The notes: generated from the sequence alone by a model not told the origin. 64,000 nt of DNA from an uncultured Gammaproteobacteria bacterium (GCA_902595845.1 CACJRN010000004.1:53737-117736), one strand, 5' to 3'; numbered from the stretch's first letter, positions 53,976 through 63,811 are shown. Numbers and translations are program-made.

Positions 53976-55241
53976 ATGGAAATTATTGCTGAGTACGGAC
54001 AACTTTTTATAATCATTGGTTGTGTTGTTGGCTTCTTTATGGCCTGGGGAATTGGTGCCAATGATGTTGCCAATGCGATGGGCACATCAGTTGGTTCAAG
54101 AGCATTGACATTAGGCCAAGCTGTAATGGTTGCATGTATATTTGAATTTGCAGGTGCATATCTCGCTGGCGGTGAAGTTACTTCAACAATCAGGAAAGGC
54201 ATCATTGAAGTCGGTGTCATTTCAGATTCACCAGAACTGCTTATTTATGGAATGACCTCTGCTTTATTGGCAGCTGGCATTTGGTTACTGATCGCTTCGT
54301 ACTTTGGGTGGCCGGTATCAACAACCCACTCAATAGTCGGAGCAATTGTTGGTTTTGCAGCAGTCGGTATCAGTGTAGATGTTGTCAATTGGGGAAAGGT
54401 TGCATCAATTGTGGCAAGCTGGGTGGTTTCACCGGTTTTGGCTGGAACGATTTCATTCCTCCTATTCACCAGTGTAAGACGATTGATACTTCAATCTGAC
54501 AATCCTTTTATGAGCGCTAAAAGATATGTCCCTTTTTATATGTTTTTGGCTGGCTTTACAGTTGCAATGGTGACTTTCTTAAAGGGCCTTAAACATGTTG
54601 GATTAGAATTTACAGCATCTGAGAGTATCGCATGGGCACTAGTGATTGCACTTGTTATCTCCTTAATCGGGACCCTTCTCTTGCAAAAAATTGATGATTC
54701 TATCAAAGAAAAAAATGGGGCCATGTTCAATGGTGTTGAAAGAGTCTTTGCAGTACTCATGATATTTACAGCATGTGCGATGGCATTTGCGCATGGTTCA
54801 AATGATGTTGCAAATGCGATTGGACCTCTTGCAGCAATCGTTTCGGTTGTTCAATCAGGTGGTGAGATTGCAGCAAAATCGACTCTTCCGGCATGGGTGC
54901 TATTGATTGGTGCATCTGGGATCGTAATAGGTCTCGTGATGCTTGGTTATCGGGTTATGAAAACAATTGGAACTGCGATTACAGAGTTGACTCCAAGTAG
55001 AGGGTTTGCTGCAGAGTTAGCGGCTGCAGGTACAGTGGTGATTGCTTCAGGAACGGGTCTCCCAATATCAACCACGCATACGCTCGTTGGGGCAGTGCTT
55101 GGTGTAGGTCTTGCAAGAGGCATTGGCGCCATCAATCTGGGTGTTGTAGGGAAAATTATACTCTCCTGGATCGTGACACTACCTGTTGGTGCAGGCCTAT
55201 CAATTCTTTTCTTCTTCGCACTAAAGGGTGCATTTGGCTAA
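53976..55241 (+). CDS. Pit-family inorganic phosphate transporter
   Basis: A 421-residue permease with about ten or eleven membrane helices and the duplicated Pit signature: GANDVANAMGTSVGSRAL in the first half and HGSNDVANAIGPLAAI in the second, each followed by a P-STTH motif (PVSTTHSIVGA, PISTTHTLVGA). It would import phosphate or metal-phosphate by a proton-driven mechanism. Pit systems are often constitutive, but here the Pho box suggests starvation control. Confidence 0.94.
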   Translation: MEIIAEYGQLFIIIGCVVGFFMAWGIGANDVANAMGTSVGSRALTLGQAVMVACIFEFAGAYLAGGEVTSTIRKGIIEVGVISDSPELLIYGMTSALLAAGIWLLIASYFGWPVSTTHSIVGAIVGFAAVGISVDVVNWGKVASIVASWVVSPVLAGTISFLLFTSVRRLILQSDNPFMSAKRYVPFYMFLAGFTVAMVTFLKGLKHVGLEFTASESIAWALVIALVISLIGTLLLQKIDDSIKEKNGAMFNGVERVFAVLMIFTACAMAFAHGSNDVANAIGPLAAIVSVVQSGGEIAAKSTLPAWVLLIGASGIVIGLVMLGYRVMKTIGTAITELTPSRGFAAELAAAGTVVIASGTGLPISTTHTLVGAVLGVGLARGIGAINLGVVGKIILSWIVTLPVGAGLSILFFFALKGAFG

Positions 55242-55278
55242 AAGAAAAATTTAAACAAAAGATATCTCGGGGTGTGAT

Positions 55279-56319
55279 ATGAATAAAGTTTTAATAACTG
55301 CGGTACTTTTATCTCTATTTACTGGAACGCTTGCAGCTGAAGATTTTAATCTAAGCTATGATTTCCGCTTCAGATATGAATATACAGATGACAGCGGTAA
55401 AGCAGATACCAGAAATCGAAACAGAATCAGAACAAGACTTGGTGCAAAATACTCAGCCTCTGAAAAGCTTGATCTATTTGTAAGATTTGCAACCGCAGAA
55501 GAAAATACCACATCAGGAAATCAAACATTGGGAACTGGCTTTACAGTATCTGATATCGGTATGGATCAGATGTATCTAAAATATGATCTTTCAAAAAATA
55601 CCGATCTTTTATTTGGAAAAATGAAAAATCCATTTTTTAAGCCAAATAAAAGTGAGTTGATATTTGATGGAGACTATAACCCGAAAGGACTTGCATTCAC
55701 TCTAAAGTATGGAGAAATCTTCTCAAATATTGGCTACATAAAGTTTGATGAAAATCCCCTACAAACAATTGATTTGAGAAGTCTTCAGGTGGGTTGGAGT
55801 AAGAACATCAATGATTTATCCAAGGCAAAGATTTCTTTTGCAATCTATGATTTTGATAAATTAAATGAATTTAGTCCAAGCGTGATTACCTTCAATGGAA
55901 AAAACTTTGGTAACTCTCTAGATGACAACGGCAATTATCTTTATGACTTCAGTTTGAAGAATCTCTCATTGGAGATAAAAACAAGTTTGATGAGCATGCC
56001 TGCAACCTTTTTTCTGGATATGGTTAAGAACTCAGATGCAGATCAGAATGATAGCGGCTTCCAATCTGGATTAAGCCTTGTAATTAGTGATAAATGGAAA
56101 TTTACATATCTATACAAAGACATCGAATCGGACTCAACCTTTGGTGCATTGACTCACTCTGATTTTGGTGGAGGAGGGACAAATCATAAAGGGCATCAAT
56201 TTAATCTCAGTTATCCAGTTACTAAGAGGTTTTCAGTCGATGTGGTTTGGTTTGATAACAAAAAGAAGATGACCGTAGATTACAATAAACTCTTCTTGGA
56301 TTTTAAATATAAGTTGTAA
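55279..56319 (+). CDS. outer-membrane porin, probably for phosphate uptake
   Basis: A 346-residue protein with a clear signal peptide (cleavage likely after TLAA) and many alternating amphipathic strands, for example NLSYDFRFRYEY, KLDLFVRFATAEE and KWKFTYLYKDIE, ending in an aromatic-rich LFLDFKYKL. This is the pattern of a putative porin barrel of about 16 strands. Substrate selectivity cannot be read; its place behind pit in a Pho-box operon suggests phosphate, in the manner of OprP. Confidence 0.82.
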   Translation: MNKVLITAVLLSLFTGTLAAEDFNLSYDFRFRYEYTDDSGKADTRNRNRIRTRLGAKYSASEKLDLFVRFATAEENTTSGNQTLGTGFTVSDIGMDQMYLKYDLSKNTDLLFGKMKNPFFKPNKSELIFDGDYNPKGLAFTLKYGEIFSNIGYIKFDENPLQTIDLRSLQVGWSKNINDLSKAKISFAIYDFDKLNEFSPSVITFNGKNFGNSLDDNGNYLYDFSLKNLSLEIKTSLMSMPATFFLDMVKNSDADQNDSGFQSGLSLVISDKWKFTYLYKDIESDSTFGALTHSDFGGGGTNHKGHQFNLSYPVTKRFSVDVVWFDNKKKMTVDYNKLFLDFKYKL

Positions 56320-56441
56320 GAAAAAATCCTCTTAGATTTTGAAAAAAAAGATTGAAAAATAAGTTCAGTAATATTTCTGAAACATAAGGGATATAGTTTA
56401 GAGCGTGTGAGAGGCAATCTTCGTACAGCCCAATTAGAAGA

Positions 56442-57389
56442 CTAGCTTCTCACAATCCCCCAGCCTTTCTCATAACCAATTGGTAGACCCGAATCTTTTG
56501 TAAATCCATATATACTCTCATCTGGTATGAATGACTGAACTTTGTTGGTCACTTCCAGTAGTTTATTGATATCTATTCCAGTTTCTACACCCATTGCATC
56601 GAGCATAAATACCAAATCTTCAGTAACAATATTTCCACTTGCTCCTGGTGCAAATGGGCATCCACCGATTCCACCCAATGAAGAATCCAATGTGGTTATT
56701 CCTTCTTCTAGTGATGCCAACGCATTGGCAAGCCCAAGTCCACGCGTATTGTGCAAATGCATACTTTTCAGATTCTCCTGACCGACTTCTTTGTTTAACA
56801 GTCTGATGAGTCGCTTGATCTGATTTGGATTTGCGTATCCAGTGGTGTCAGATAGGCCGATTTCATTACAGCCGAGTTCCATCATTCTAGCACCCAGCTT
56901 CAACACCAAGTCTTCCGAAACCTTGCCTTCCAAAGTGCATCCAAATGCGGTAGAAAGATTGCCTTCAAATTCAGGTCTCTGTGATTTTTCAAGTTGCTCT
57001 ATATATTCTGAGATTTTTCTGATCTCTTCCAGGACTTCATCGTGGCTTTTTCTTAGGTTAGCTTGGCTGTGTGTTTCGCTTACAGATAGGGGTAAGCAAA
57101 TCTTATCAGCGCCGGCATCAATTGCATTCTTTGCTCCAATGAAATTTGGAACAAGTGCAACCACGGTCAGATTTGGAATATCTTTTGCGTATTGAACAAT
57201 TTCAAAGGCATCTGCCATTTGAGGCAATAATTTTGCAGGAACAAAGGAGCCAACCTCAATTTCTCTGACGCCTGATTCTGCCTCGGCTTTGATCCATTCT
57301 TTTTTATGTTCAGTCGACATGATGGTATCAATGCTTTGAAGCCCATCTCTTGGTCCAACCTCACTAATTAATACATCAATTTCTGTCAT
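56442..57389 (-). CDS. hydroxymethylglutaryl-CoA lyase
   Basis: HMG-CoA lyase cleaves HMG-CoA to acetyl-CoA and acetoacetate at the end of leucine degradation. The TIM-barrel start ISEVGPRDGLQ, HLHNTRGLGLANAL with metal-binding histidines, and GGCPFAPGASGNIVTEDLV with the catalytic cysteine are present. About 315 residues is normal. ATG at 57389; a GTG at 57392 precedes it. It follows the alkaline phosphatase by about 18 nt on the same strand and has no other leucine-degradation genes nearby. Confidence 0.92.
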   Translation of the reverse strand: MTEIDVLISEVGPRDGLQSIDTIMSTEHKKEWIKAEAESGVREIEVGSFVPAKLLPQMADAFEIVQYAKDIPNLTVVALVPNFIGAKNAIDAGADKICLPLSVSETHSQANLRKSHDEVLEEIRKISEYIEQLEKSQRPEFEGNLSTAFGCTLEGKVSEDLVLKLGARMMELGCNEIGLSDTTGYANPNQIKRLIRLLNKEVGQENLKSMHLHNTRGLGLANALASLEEGITTLDSSLGGIGGCPFAPGASGNIVTEDLVFMLDAMGVETGIDINKLLEVTNKVQSFIPDESIYGFTKDSGLPIGYEKGWGIVRS

Positions 57390-57407
57390 CACTTTCCTTT
57401 CTTGTTC

Positions 57408-58670
57408 TCAATTCAAAGTACACTCTTTGTTAGGAATCTCGCTGGTTCCAATTGCTTCCTTAAGTGAAAAAAATACATCAGTATTATCAATTACTCCAGT
57501 AAAGTTGATTGCACCAGGCCCATATGAGAACGCAGGAATCATGGTACCGGTGTGTGTTCCTTCTTCTAATGCGGTATTCCATGATACGAGCATGCTGCTA
57601 CTGGGTTTTCTTCTCAGTTCATCCATTTCAATCAAAAGTCCGCCAGTCTCGTGGTCAGACAATACTATCAAAAGAGTATCATCTCTGGATTGAACAAACT
57701 CTAGCGCATGACCTACCACATCGTGAAATTCATCCATTTCTTTGTATTGATAATCAAAATCATTTTCATGTCCTGCCCAATCAATTTGTGAGCCTTCTGC
57801 CATGATAAAGAAGCCAGAGCAACCGTTTTGATCTACCATCTTTTTTGATTGATCAAGAGTGAACTTAAACATATCCAACAAGCTCGGTTCATCTTCTGAC
57901 CTGATCAAGCCCTCTTTGGCAAAGAGTCCAAATATTCTTTTCGAGGCTCCACTATCAAAGCTCATAAGGGCTTCTTTTGAATCAAGGTAGATGCCGTCAT
58001 TATTGATCATATCAAGCAAGTTAATTTCATCCTCTCTTTGTCCGCCTTTTGATTCAGGTATAAAGAAATCCTTGCCTCCGCCCATCAGTATGTGATTTTT
58101 TGATTCATACATGCTCTTTGCAATTTCGTCTGTGTTGTATCTTGAGATATTGTGAATTGTAAAACCCGCTGGTGTGGCATGAGTAATTTCTGATGTTGCA
58201 ACAAGTCCAGTGATAAAGCCTTTCTGAAGAAGAATTTCTGTAATGAGCTCCACTTCATCACCATTGCTATCGACTCCTAGATAACGATTTTTTGTTTTAA
58301 TACCAGAGCTAAATGCAGTGGCGGATGCAGCAGAGTCGGTAATGAGATTGTCAAAGGAATGTACTTTGACCAATCCTGTGAATGGAAATTGATCAAATGC
58401 AGTTGAATAATTGGGCCCACCTTTAGCAATTTTATATGCTGTGATTTGATTGATTCCCATGCCATCTCCAATCAGTACGATGACATTTTTCGCCTTTTTT
58501 TCTATTTTTTGTAGTTGCCTTCTTTCGATTTCTTTTGAGAATTCAATAGACATTCGTTGTGAAGTTTTCTCCGGTACCTCGACAATAATTGGTGCATGTT
58601 GATCCAAGTAAAAGATCGTCAAAGCAATAGATAATATAGCTACCAGTAGGTATTTAATGATTTGATTCAT
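57408..58670 (-). CDS. alkaline phosphatase (PhoA type)
   Basis: A 420-residue enzyme with an N-terminal hydrophobic segment (residues 5-21) that would export or anchor it in the periplasm. Metal-site VLIGDGMG near 66-71, the nucleophile Ser113 in TDSAASATAFSSG, EGSQIDWAGH, SDHETGG and the late THTGTM histidine motif are all in place. It releases phosphate from organic esters. It overlaps the acid phosphatase gene by 4 nt (ATGA), so the two are co-expressed. No clear Pho box was found upstream. Confidence 0.93.
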   Translation of the reverse strand: MNQIIKYLLVAILSIALTIFYLDQHAPIIVEVPEKTSQRMSIEFSKEIERRQLQKIEKKAKNVIVLIGDGMGINQITAYKIAKGGPNYSTAFDQFPFTGLVKVHSFDNLITDSAASATAFSSGIKTKNRYLGVDSNGDEVELITEILLQKGFITGLVATSEITHATPAGFTIHNISRYNTDEIAKSMYESKNHILMGGGKDFFIPESKGGQREDEINLLDMINNDGIYLDSKEALMSFDSGASKRIFGLFAKEGLIRSEDEPSLLDMFKFTLDQSKKMVDQNGCSGFFIMAEGSQIDWAGHENDFDYQYKEMDEFHDVVGHALEFVQSRDDTLLIVLSDHETGGLLIEMDELRRKPSSSMLVSWNTALEEGTHTGTMIPAFSYGPGAINFTGVIDNTDVFFSLKEAIGTSEIPNKECTLN

Positions 58671-59476
58671 TTAGGATCTAATGCATCAAACTTCTTCTCG
58701 ACCAATTCTTTCCTAGGAGGGCTGTAATCAAAATCGATGATAGCTCCTTCCCATGCTCCATACATTGGATTTGTAAGCATATACCAGGATGTGCCCCAGT
58801 ATTTTTTATATTTTTTAATGGTTTCAACTCGTTCTTTTGGAGAAAGCAGATTTTCATTGATGTCTACAAAGTCACCAAAGTTATCACCAAACATCATTAC
58901 TATTCGATAATCTTTTGCAATCAACTCCCTTCTTGATGTTTTATTAGATCCCCATCCATTTTCACCACGTGAAAGGATATGATCCTCTGAAGAGGTATCG
59001 TAACCAAGGGCTATATAGTTATTGACTGTGGCTTTTTCAATTTCAAGATCTCGGTTGGTTACAAAAAATATTTCCACTCCTTTCGACTCTGCATATTGCA
59101 TGAATTCAAATACTCCAGGCATGAACTCAGCTTGCTCTTCTTTTGCCCAATCAAACCATCCATTTGGGTAAGAGATTCCTTTTTCTATAATTCTGGCTTG
59201 ATATGCACTGTTATCTAGAACAGTTTGATCAACATCAAGAATGATTGCAGGAGGCTTATCGCTAAAATTTTCTAATTGCTCAAGTGCAGCTGTGTGGCTT
59301 TTATCTAATAATAATGCGTCCAAGTTATTCTGTGCTGCACGATAAATGGTGCTTGAGTTGGCATAAAACTCGGCAGAAGACTGAACGTATAGAGTTGCCA
59401 TAAGCAATTCATGATCTTTTTCATTTGCATGAATACTCAAAGGAATGATTAATAAAAATAAGAAGATATTTTTCAT
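58667..59476 (-). CDS. HAD-family acid phosphatase (lipoprotein e(P4)-like)
   Basis: A 269-residue exported phosphatase of the DDDD group: the DxDxT signature is LDVDQTVLDNS with Asp81 and Asp83, followed by NGWFDWAK, FFVTNRD (second motif) and MMFGDNFGDF with the late acidic pair. The first 17 residues form a Sec signal, but without a lipobox Cys, so unlike P4 it is probably soluble in the periplasm. Members dephosphorylate nucleotides and similar esters. First gene of the phosphatase operon. Confidence 0.9.
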   Translation of the reverse strand: MKNIFLFLLIIPLSIHANEKDHELLMATLYVQSSAEFYANSSTIYRAAQNNLDALLLDKSHTAALEQLENFSDKPPAIILDVDQTVLDNSAYQARIIEKGISYPNGWFDWAKEEQAEFMPGVFEFMQYAESKGVEIFFVTNRDLEIEKATVNNYIALGYDTSSEDHILSRGENGWGSNKTSRRELIAKDYRIVMMFGDNFGDFVDINENLLSPKERVETIKKYKKYWGTSWYMLTNPMYGAWEGAIIDFDYSPPRKELVEKKFDALDPK

Positions 59477-59529
59477 AGCGACATCATAAACTATTTAATC
59501 GCAAAAACATCTATTTTGAGATTGCTATT

Positions 59530-60141
59530 TTACAACCACGGATTCTGCTTTAGATGTTTTTCTTCAAAGGAAGATATTTCGTCACTGAGCTTTAAAGTTT
59601 GCTGTATCTCATCGAGACCCTCTAAGAGCGAAGCTTGATATTTTTTATCGAATTCAAAATTAATTTCAGATGATCCAAAATTAATACTCAACGTCTCCAG
59701 ATCAATTAGGATTTGATTTGATTCTGGGTCTTTTTCAACAAAATCAATTAATTTTTGAAGATCATCAGTGGATAGTTGAATGGGAAGTAAGCCATTTCTT
59801 ATGCAGTTGCCATAAAAGATTGATCCAAATGTTGAACCAATCACTGCTTTGATGCCCCATTCTTGTAGTGCCCATACTGCATGCTCTCTTGATGAGCCAC
59901 AGCCAAAATTATCGCCAGTAAGCAGTATGACAGATCGATTAAATGGCTCTCGATTGAGAATGAATTCATCATTTGGTGTTCTATCAGGAATCGAAGTGTA
60001 TCTCCACTCCGAAAAGAGCCCTTCTGATAGTCCTTTTTTTGAGACAGCCTTTATTTCTCGGCTGGGTATGATCGCATCGGTATCGACATTGATCCTTAAA
60101 AAAGGTGCAGCAATTCCAGAAATTATTTTTACTGGATTCAC
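59530..60141 (-). CDS. leuD: 3-isopropylmalate dehydratase small subunit
   Basis: LeuD contributes the swivelling domain of isopropylmalate isomerase in leucine synthesis. Segments NVDTDAIIPSREIK, GDNFGCGSSREHAVWAL and SIFYGNCIRNGLLPI are diagnostic. The length of 203 is normal. It overlaps leuC by 4 nt. leuA and leuB are not in the window. Confidence 0.96.
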   Translation of the reverse strand: MNPVKIISGIAAPFLRINVDTDAIIPSREIKAVSKKGLSEGLFSEWRYTSIPDRTPNDEFILNREPFNRSVILLTGDNFGCGSSREHAVWALQEWGIKAVIGSTFGSIFYGNCIRNGLLPIQLSTDDLQKLIDFVEKDPESNQILIDLETLSINFGSSEINFEFDKKYQASLLEGLDEIQQTLKLSDEISSFEEKHLKQNPWL

Positions 60142-61550
60142 GTTTCATTCTCCGTTAGATGTGCGGCTGTTATTTCACCTTTGATGGCTGAAGCGGCTAC
60201 TGTAGCGGGTGATGCCAAGTGGGTTCTGGTTTTCTTTCCTTGTCGATTTTCAAAATTTCTATTGGTGGTTGATATCACGCGCTCATCTTCACCAAAGCTC
60301 TCTCCGCCTGCAAAGAAACACATGGAACAGCCTGATTCTCTCCATTCGAAACCAGCAGATTTAAAAATTTTATCTATGCCTTCTGATTCAGCTTCTTTTT
60401 TGACCTTAGATGATCCAGGTACACAGATTGCTTTTATTCCAGGAGCAATTTTATTTCCTTTAAGAATTGATGCTGCAACCCTCAAATCAGACAACCTACT
60501 ATTGGTGCAAGAACCTATAAATGCAGCATCAATTTTGGTTCCTCTGATTGCATCATTTTCTTCCAAGCCCATGTAATCAAGGGCCTTTTTTATCGATGTA
60601 TTTTCTTTAGAGCTGTTTGCTTGATCAATACTTGGTATTTTTTCTTTGATTTCGATAGCATGTTCCGGGCTAGTGCCCCAAGTCACATATGTATTTAATT
60701 TTGATGCATCGATATCAATGACCTTGGAAAAATGTGCGCCATCATCTGATTTTAAGCTTGCCCAGTACTCTTTTGCCAATTTTTGATCTCCTTTCTCTGG
60801 GGCGAATGCTTTGCCGGATATATATTCAATGGTTTTTTTATCAGGACTAATGATTCCGGTCATTGCCCCGAATTCAACTGCCATATTGCATAGTGTGAGC
60901 CTTGATTCTATGCTCATTCGATCAATGGTATCTCCCTGGAATTCAATCGCATGCCCATTTGCACCATTGGCCCCATGCTTTGAAATCAAATGAAGAATAA
61001 TATCTTTAGCGGTCACTCCATCTTTTGGGATCCCATTGATGTTGATAAGCATGGATTTTGGTTTTTTCTTGACCAATGTATTTGTTGCTAGCGCATGCTC
61101 GCATTCACTTGATCCAACCCCCCATGCCAGTGCACCAAGCGCACCTAAGCTGCATGTATGTGAATCAGGACAGATATATGTTATGCCTGGGAGGGCAATA
61201 CCTTGTTCAGGGGAGACCACATGAACAATGCCTTGACGAGAAGTATTCAGGTCAAAAAAATTGATTTTTTCTCTTTGGACAGATTCTCTAAATGATTCAA
61301 TGAATTGTGACCCACTTGGCATCATTGTCTCATCTCCTCTGCCTGGAAGAGTGTCAACAATATGATCTATGGTTGCAAAGACCTGGCTGGGTTTTCTGAC
61401 TGAAATCCCTCTCTCTTCAAGGCTTTTAAGTGCGACACTGCCAGTCCTCTCGTGAAGAAAGATTCGATCAATATAAATCAAATCATTACCATCTCCTAAG
61501 TCAGAGATGATGTGTTGATTCCAAATTTTATCGAATAGAGTTTCTGCCAT
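60138..61550 (-). CDS. leuC: 3-isopropylmalate dehydratase large subunit
   Basis: LeuC is the aconitase-like subunit carrying the [4Fe-4S] cluster that isomerises 2- to 3-isopropylmalate. The cluster cysteines are seen in FIGSCTNSRLSDLR and ESGCSMCFFAG; CPDSHTCSLGALGALAWGVG is another hallmark. At 470 residues it is full length. leuC and leuD form a two-gene unit ahead of the phosphatase genes on the same strand. Confidence 0.97.
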   Translation of the reverse strand: MAETLFDKIWNQHIISDLGDGNDLIYIDRIFLHERTGSVALKSLEERGISVRKPSQVFATIDHIVDTLPGRGDETMMPSGSQFIESFRESVQREKINFFDLNTSRQGIVHVVSPEQGIALPGITYICPDSHTCSLGALGALAWGVGSSECEHALATNTLVKKKPKSMLININGIPKDGVTAKDIILHLISKHGANGANGHAIEFQGDTIDRMSIESRLTLCNMAVEFGAMTGIISPDKKTIEYISGKAFAPEKGDQKLAKEYWASLKSDDGAHFSKVIDIDASKLNTYVTWGTSPEHAIEIKEKIPSIDQANSSKENTSIKKALDYMGLEENDAIRGTKIDAAFIGSCTNSRLSDLRVAASILKGNKIAPGIKAICVPGSSKVKKEAESEGIDKIFKSAGFEWRESGCSMCFFAGGESFGEDERVISTTNRNFENRQGKKTRTHLASPATVAASAIKGEITAAHLTENET

Positions 61551-61644
61551 TATTCTATTTTGATTGCCTAAACCACTGGCATTTCAAATACGAAAATTAC
61601 ATTATATCTTGCTGGTTAAATCCCAACCATGAATAATTAGAATT

Positions 61645-62109
61645 ATGTTCAGTCATATTAAAAAAAATAATCAACCAGGCATGGTCGATGTGAGTGAAAA
61701 AGATATCACGCACCGAAATGCCAAAGCATCTGCTTTGATTCAACTTCCAAATGAGATTAAAAGCCTTGTTGAAGACGGAGAAATAGAATCAAAAAAAGGG
61801 CCCGTATTAACAACAGCGATCATTGCAGGCACACAAGCTGTCAAAAAGACTCACGATCTCATTCCTTTTTGCCATCCACTGAGTATCAATTCTTGTGATA
61901 TTTCAATTGATTTTAATGATGAGTCTAATCTTGTTGTTACATGTACCGTAGGCATAAATGCCAAGACGGGTGTTGAAATGGAGGCGCTAACTGGAGTATC
62001 CGTTGCCTCACTTACAATTTATGATATGTGCAAATCAATCAGTCATGAGATTGTCATTTCCGATATTCAATTATTGGAAAAGACTGGTGGAAAATCTGAC
62101 ATTTCTTGA
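61645..62109 (+). CDS. moaC: cyclic pyranopterin monophosphate synthase
   Basis: MoaC converts the MoaA product into cyclic pyranopterin monophosphate. The sequence shows MVDVSEKDITHRNAKA, IAGTQAVKKTHDLIPFCHPL with conserved His and Lys residues, and GVEMEALTGVSVASLTIYDMCK. About 154 residues is normal. It is followed 12 nt later by mobA. Its partner moaA lies 18 kb away in the beta-alanine operon. Confidence 0.96.
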   Translation: MFSHIKKNNQPGMVDVSEKDITHRNAKASALIQLPNEIKSLVEDGEIESKKGPVLTTAIIAGTQAVKKTHDLIPFCHPLSINSCDISIDFNDESNLVVTCTVGINAKTGVEMEALTGVSVASLTIYDMCKSISHEIVISDIQLLEKTGGKSDIS

Positions 62110-62121
62110 ATACATACTAAA

Positions 62122-62694
62122 ATGCTAGGCTTGGTTCTAACTGGTGGTCACAGCAAGCGCATGGGCAAAGACAAGGCTTTAATTAGAATCAATGGCATTA
62201 CTATTCTTGATCGAACCATTGATTTATTAATGAACCACTCTGATCAAGTATTTGTTTCCTTAAGAAACGATCAGGCGAATGAGTCTCATCGTTCAAAATA
62301 TGAGATGCTTTTCGATGATTCTGATTATAAAGGTCCAATTGCAGGAATCATGAGTGCTGCAACACATGATGCTTCTTCACCATGGATTATTGTTTCATGT
62401 GATTTACCTCTTTTAGATTGCGAAACAATTAATCAATTGTTAGAAATGAGAGCTGAAGATAAAGATGCAACCATTTTTTTCAATCATGAAACCGGAATAG
62501 AGCCTCTATGTGCCATATATGAACCAAGCTTACTGCAAAAAATAAAAGAGAAACCTGAAATAATTGAAAAAATGAGCCCTCAAATGACACTCAAAAAAAT
62601 GAACATCAATATCATCGAACCCAAAAATGAGAGAGCTCTTTATAATCTGAATCGAATGACACCTGAGATAGCGAATATTATTGATATCGAATGA
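62122..62694 (+). CDS. mobA: molybdenum cofactor guanylyltransferase
   Basis: MobA attaches GMP to molybdopterin, giving the guanine dinucleotide cofactor of DMSO-reductase-family enzymes. The nucleotide-binding start [27 protein letters not shown] and IVSCDLPLL are typical. At 190 residues it is normal in length. It overlaps nothing but ends close to the folE leader. Confidence 0.91.
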   Translation: MLGLVLTGGHSKRMGKDKALIRINGITILDRTIDLLMNHSDQVFVSLRNDQANESHRSKYEMLFDDSDYKGPIAGIMSAATHDASSPWIIVSCDLPLLDCETINQLLEMRAEDKDATIFFNHETGIEPLCAIYEPSLLQKIKEKPEIIEKMSPQMTLKKMNINIIEPKNERALYNLNRMTPEIANIIDIE

Positions 62695-62758
62695 AAACTT
62701 GCATAATGCGCTTCATTTAGATAGTTTCTCGATTATTGAAATACAATTGGATAAAAAA

Positions 62759-63349
62759 ATGAGCAAAAAAGACGATGTTACCAGAGAGCAAGCTGAAAGC
62801 GCTGTTAGAACCTTGATTCAGTGGGCAGGCGATGATCCTGATAGAGAGGGAATGCTTGATACTCCCAAAAGAGTGGCAAATGCATATAAAGACTGGTTCA
62901 GCGGATATAGCGAAGACCCACATGATTTTCTTAATCGAACGTTCTCAGAGGTCGAGGATTACGATGAAATGGTCACATTGAGAGCCATTGATTTTGAGTC
63001 TCACTGCGAACATCATATTGCTCTCATAACTGGTAAGGCATATGTTGCATATCTACCAAAAAACAGAGTGGTTGGAATAAGTAAATTGGCGAGAGTTGTT
63101 GATACTTATGCAAGACGTTTTCAGGTCCAAGAGAAAATGACAGCTCAAATTGCAAATTCAATTGAAGAAGTTCTCCAGCCCAAAGGAGTCGGAGTTGTTA
63201 TTGTTGCAAGACATGCATGTATGACAACCCGAGGCGTTCATAAAAGTGGTGTAGATATGGTCACAAGCACCATGACGGGAAGCTTCAGGAAGAATGAAGC
63301 CACAAGAATCGAATTCATGAACACAATTGGAAATTTATCGATTGACTAA
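62759..63349 (+). CDS. folE: GTP cyclohydrolase I
   Basis: FolE makes dihydroneopterin triphosphate from GTP, the entry to folate synthesis. [18 protein letters not shown], the zinc-site [34 protein letters not shown] and the second zinc Cys in [13 protein letters not shown] are all present. ATG at 62759 is chosen (196 residues); the frame is open further upstream into the mobA end but without homology. It joins two GTP-using Mo-cofactor genes. Confidence 0.96.
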   Translation: MSKKDDVTREQAESAVRTLIQWAGDDPDREGMLDTPKRVANAYKDWFSGYSEDPHDFLNRTFSEVEDYDEMVTLRAIDFESHCEHHIALITGKAYVAYLPKNRVVGISKLARVVDTYARRFQVQEKMTAQIANSIEEVLQPKGVGVVIVARHACMTTRGVHKSGVDMVTSTMTGSFRKNEATRIEFMNTIGNLSID

Positions 63350-63810
63350 TGACTCATACCATTTCTTCATACGATGATTTTAAAGCTCTTGAGGGATCAG
63401 AGATTGGTGTTTCAGACTGGTACCAAATAGATCAGAATCAAATCAATATTTTCGCTGATGCAACGCATGATCATCAGTGGATCCATACAGATGTAGAGCG
63501 AGCAAAAGATGAAATGCCGGATTCTAAAACAATTGCACATGGTTATTTGACACTCTCAATGACTCCTGCAATGACTGCACAATTTGTACAATTCACAAAT
63601 CTAGAAAGAGCAATCAATTATGGCGTTAATAAAGTAAGGTTCATGAACATGGTCCCAGTTGATAGCCGTGTTCGAGCAAGAACAGAGATCATCAAAGTCA
63701 GACAAAGGGCAGGAGCAATTCAAGTGACTGCTCAAACCACAGTTGAGATTGAGAATAGAGACAAGCCTGCGTGTGTTGCAGAAACCGTCTCATTTTATTA
63801 TTTGAAATAA
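63349..63810 (+). CDS. MaoC-like enoyl-CoA hydratase/dehydratase
   Basis: A 153-residue hotdog-fold protein with the hydratase-2 motif: FADATHDHQWIHTDVERA carries the catalytic Asp and His, followed by TIAHGYLTLSM. Members hydrate (R)-specific enoyl-CoA or related thioesters. The substrate is not known. It overlaps folE by one base (TAATG) and is followed immediately by a tesB-like gene, suggesting acyl-CoA metabolism. Confidence 0.91.
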   Translation: MTHTISSYDDFKALEGSEIGVSDWYQIDQNQINIFADATHDHQWIHTDVERAKDEMPDSKTIAHGYLTLSMTPAMTAQFVQFTNLERAINYGVNKVRFMNMVPVDSRVRARTEIIKVRQRAGAIQVTAQTTVEIENRDKPACVAETVSFYYLK

Positions 63811-63811
63811 T

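Noticed and set aside
56320-56441. A rho-independent terminator behind the porin gene
   Set aside because: A short TTCAG/CTGAA hairpin is present, but it lacks a GC-rich stem and a following T run.
59477-59529. A Pho box upstream of the phosphatase genes
   Set aside because: Neither strand shows a paired CTGT-type repeat with 4-nt spacing; control may come from elsewhere or from a degenerate site.
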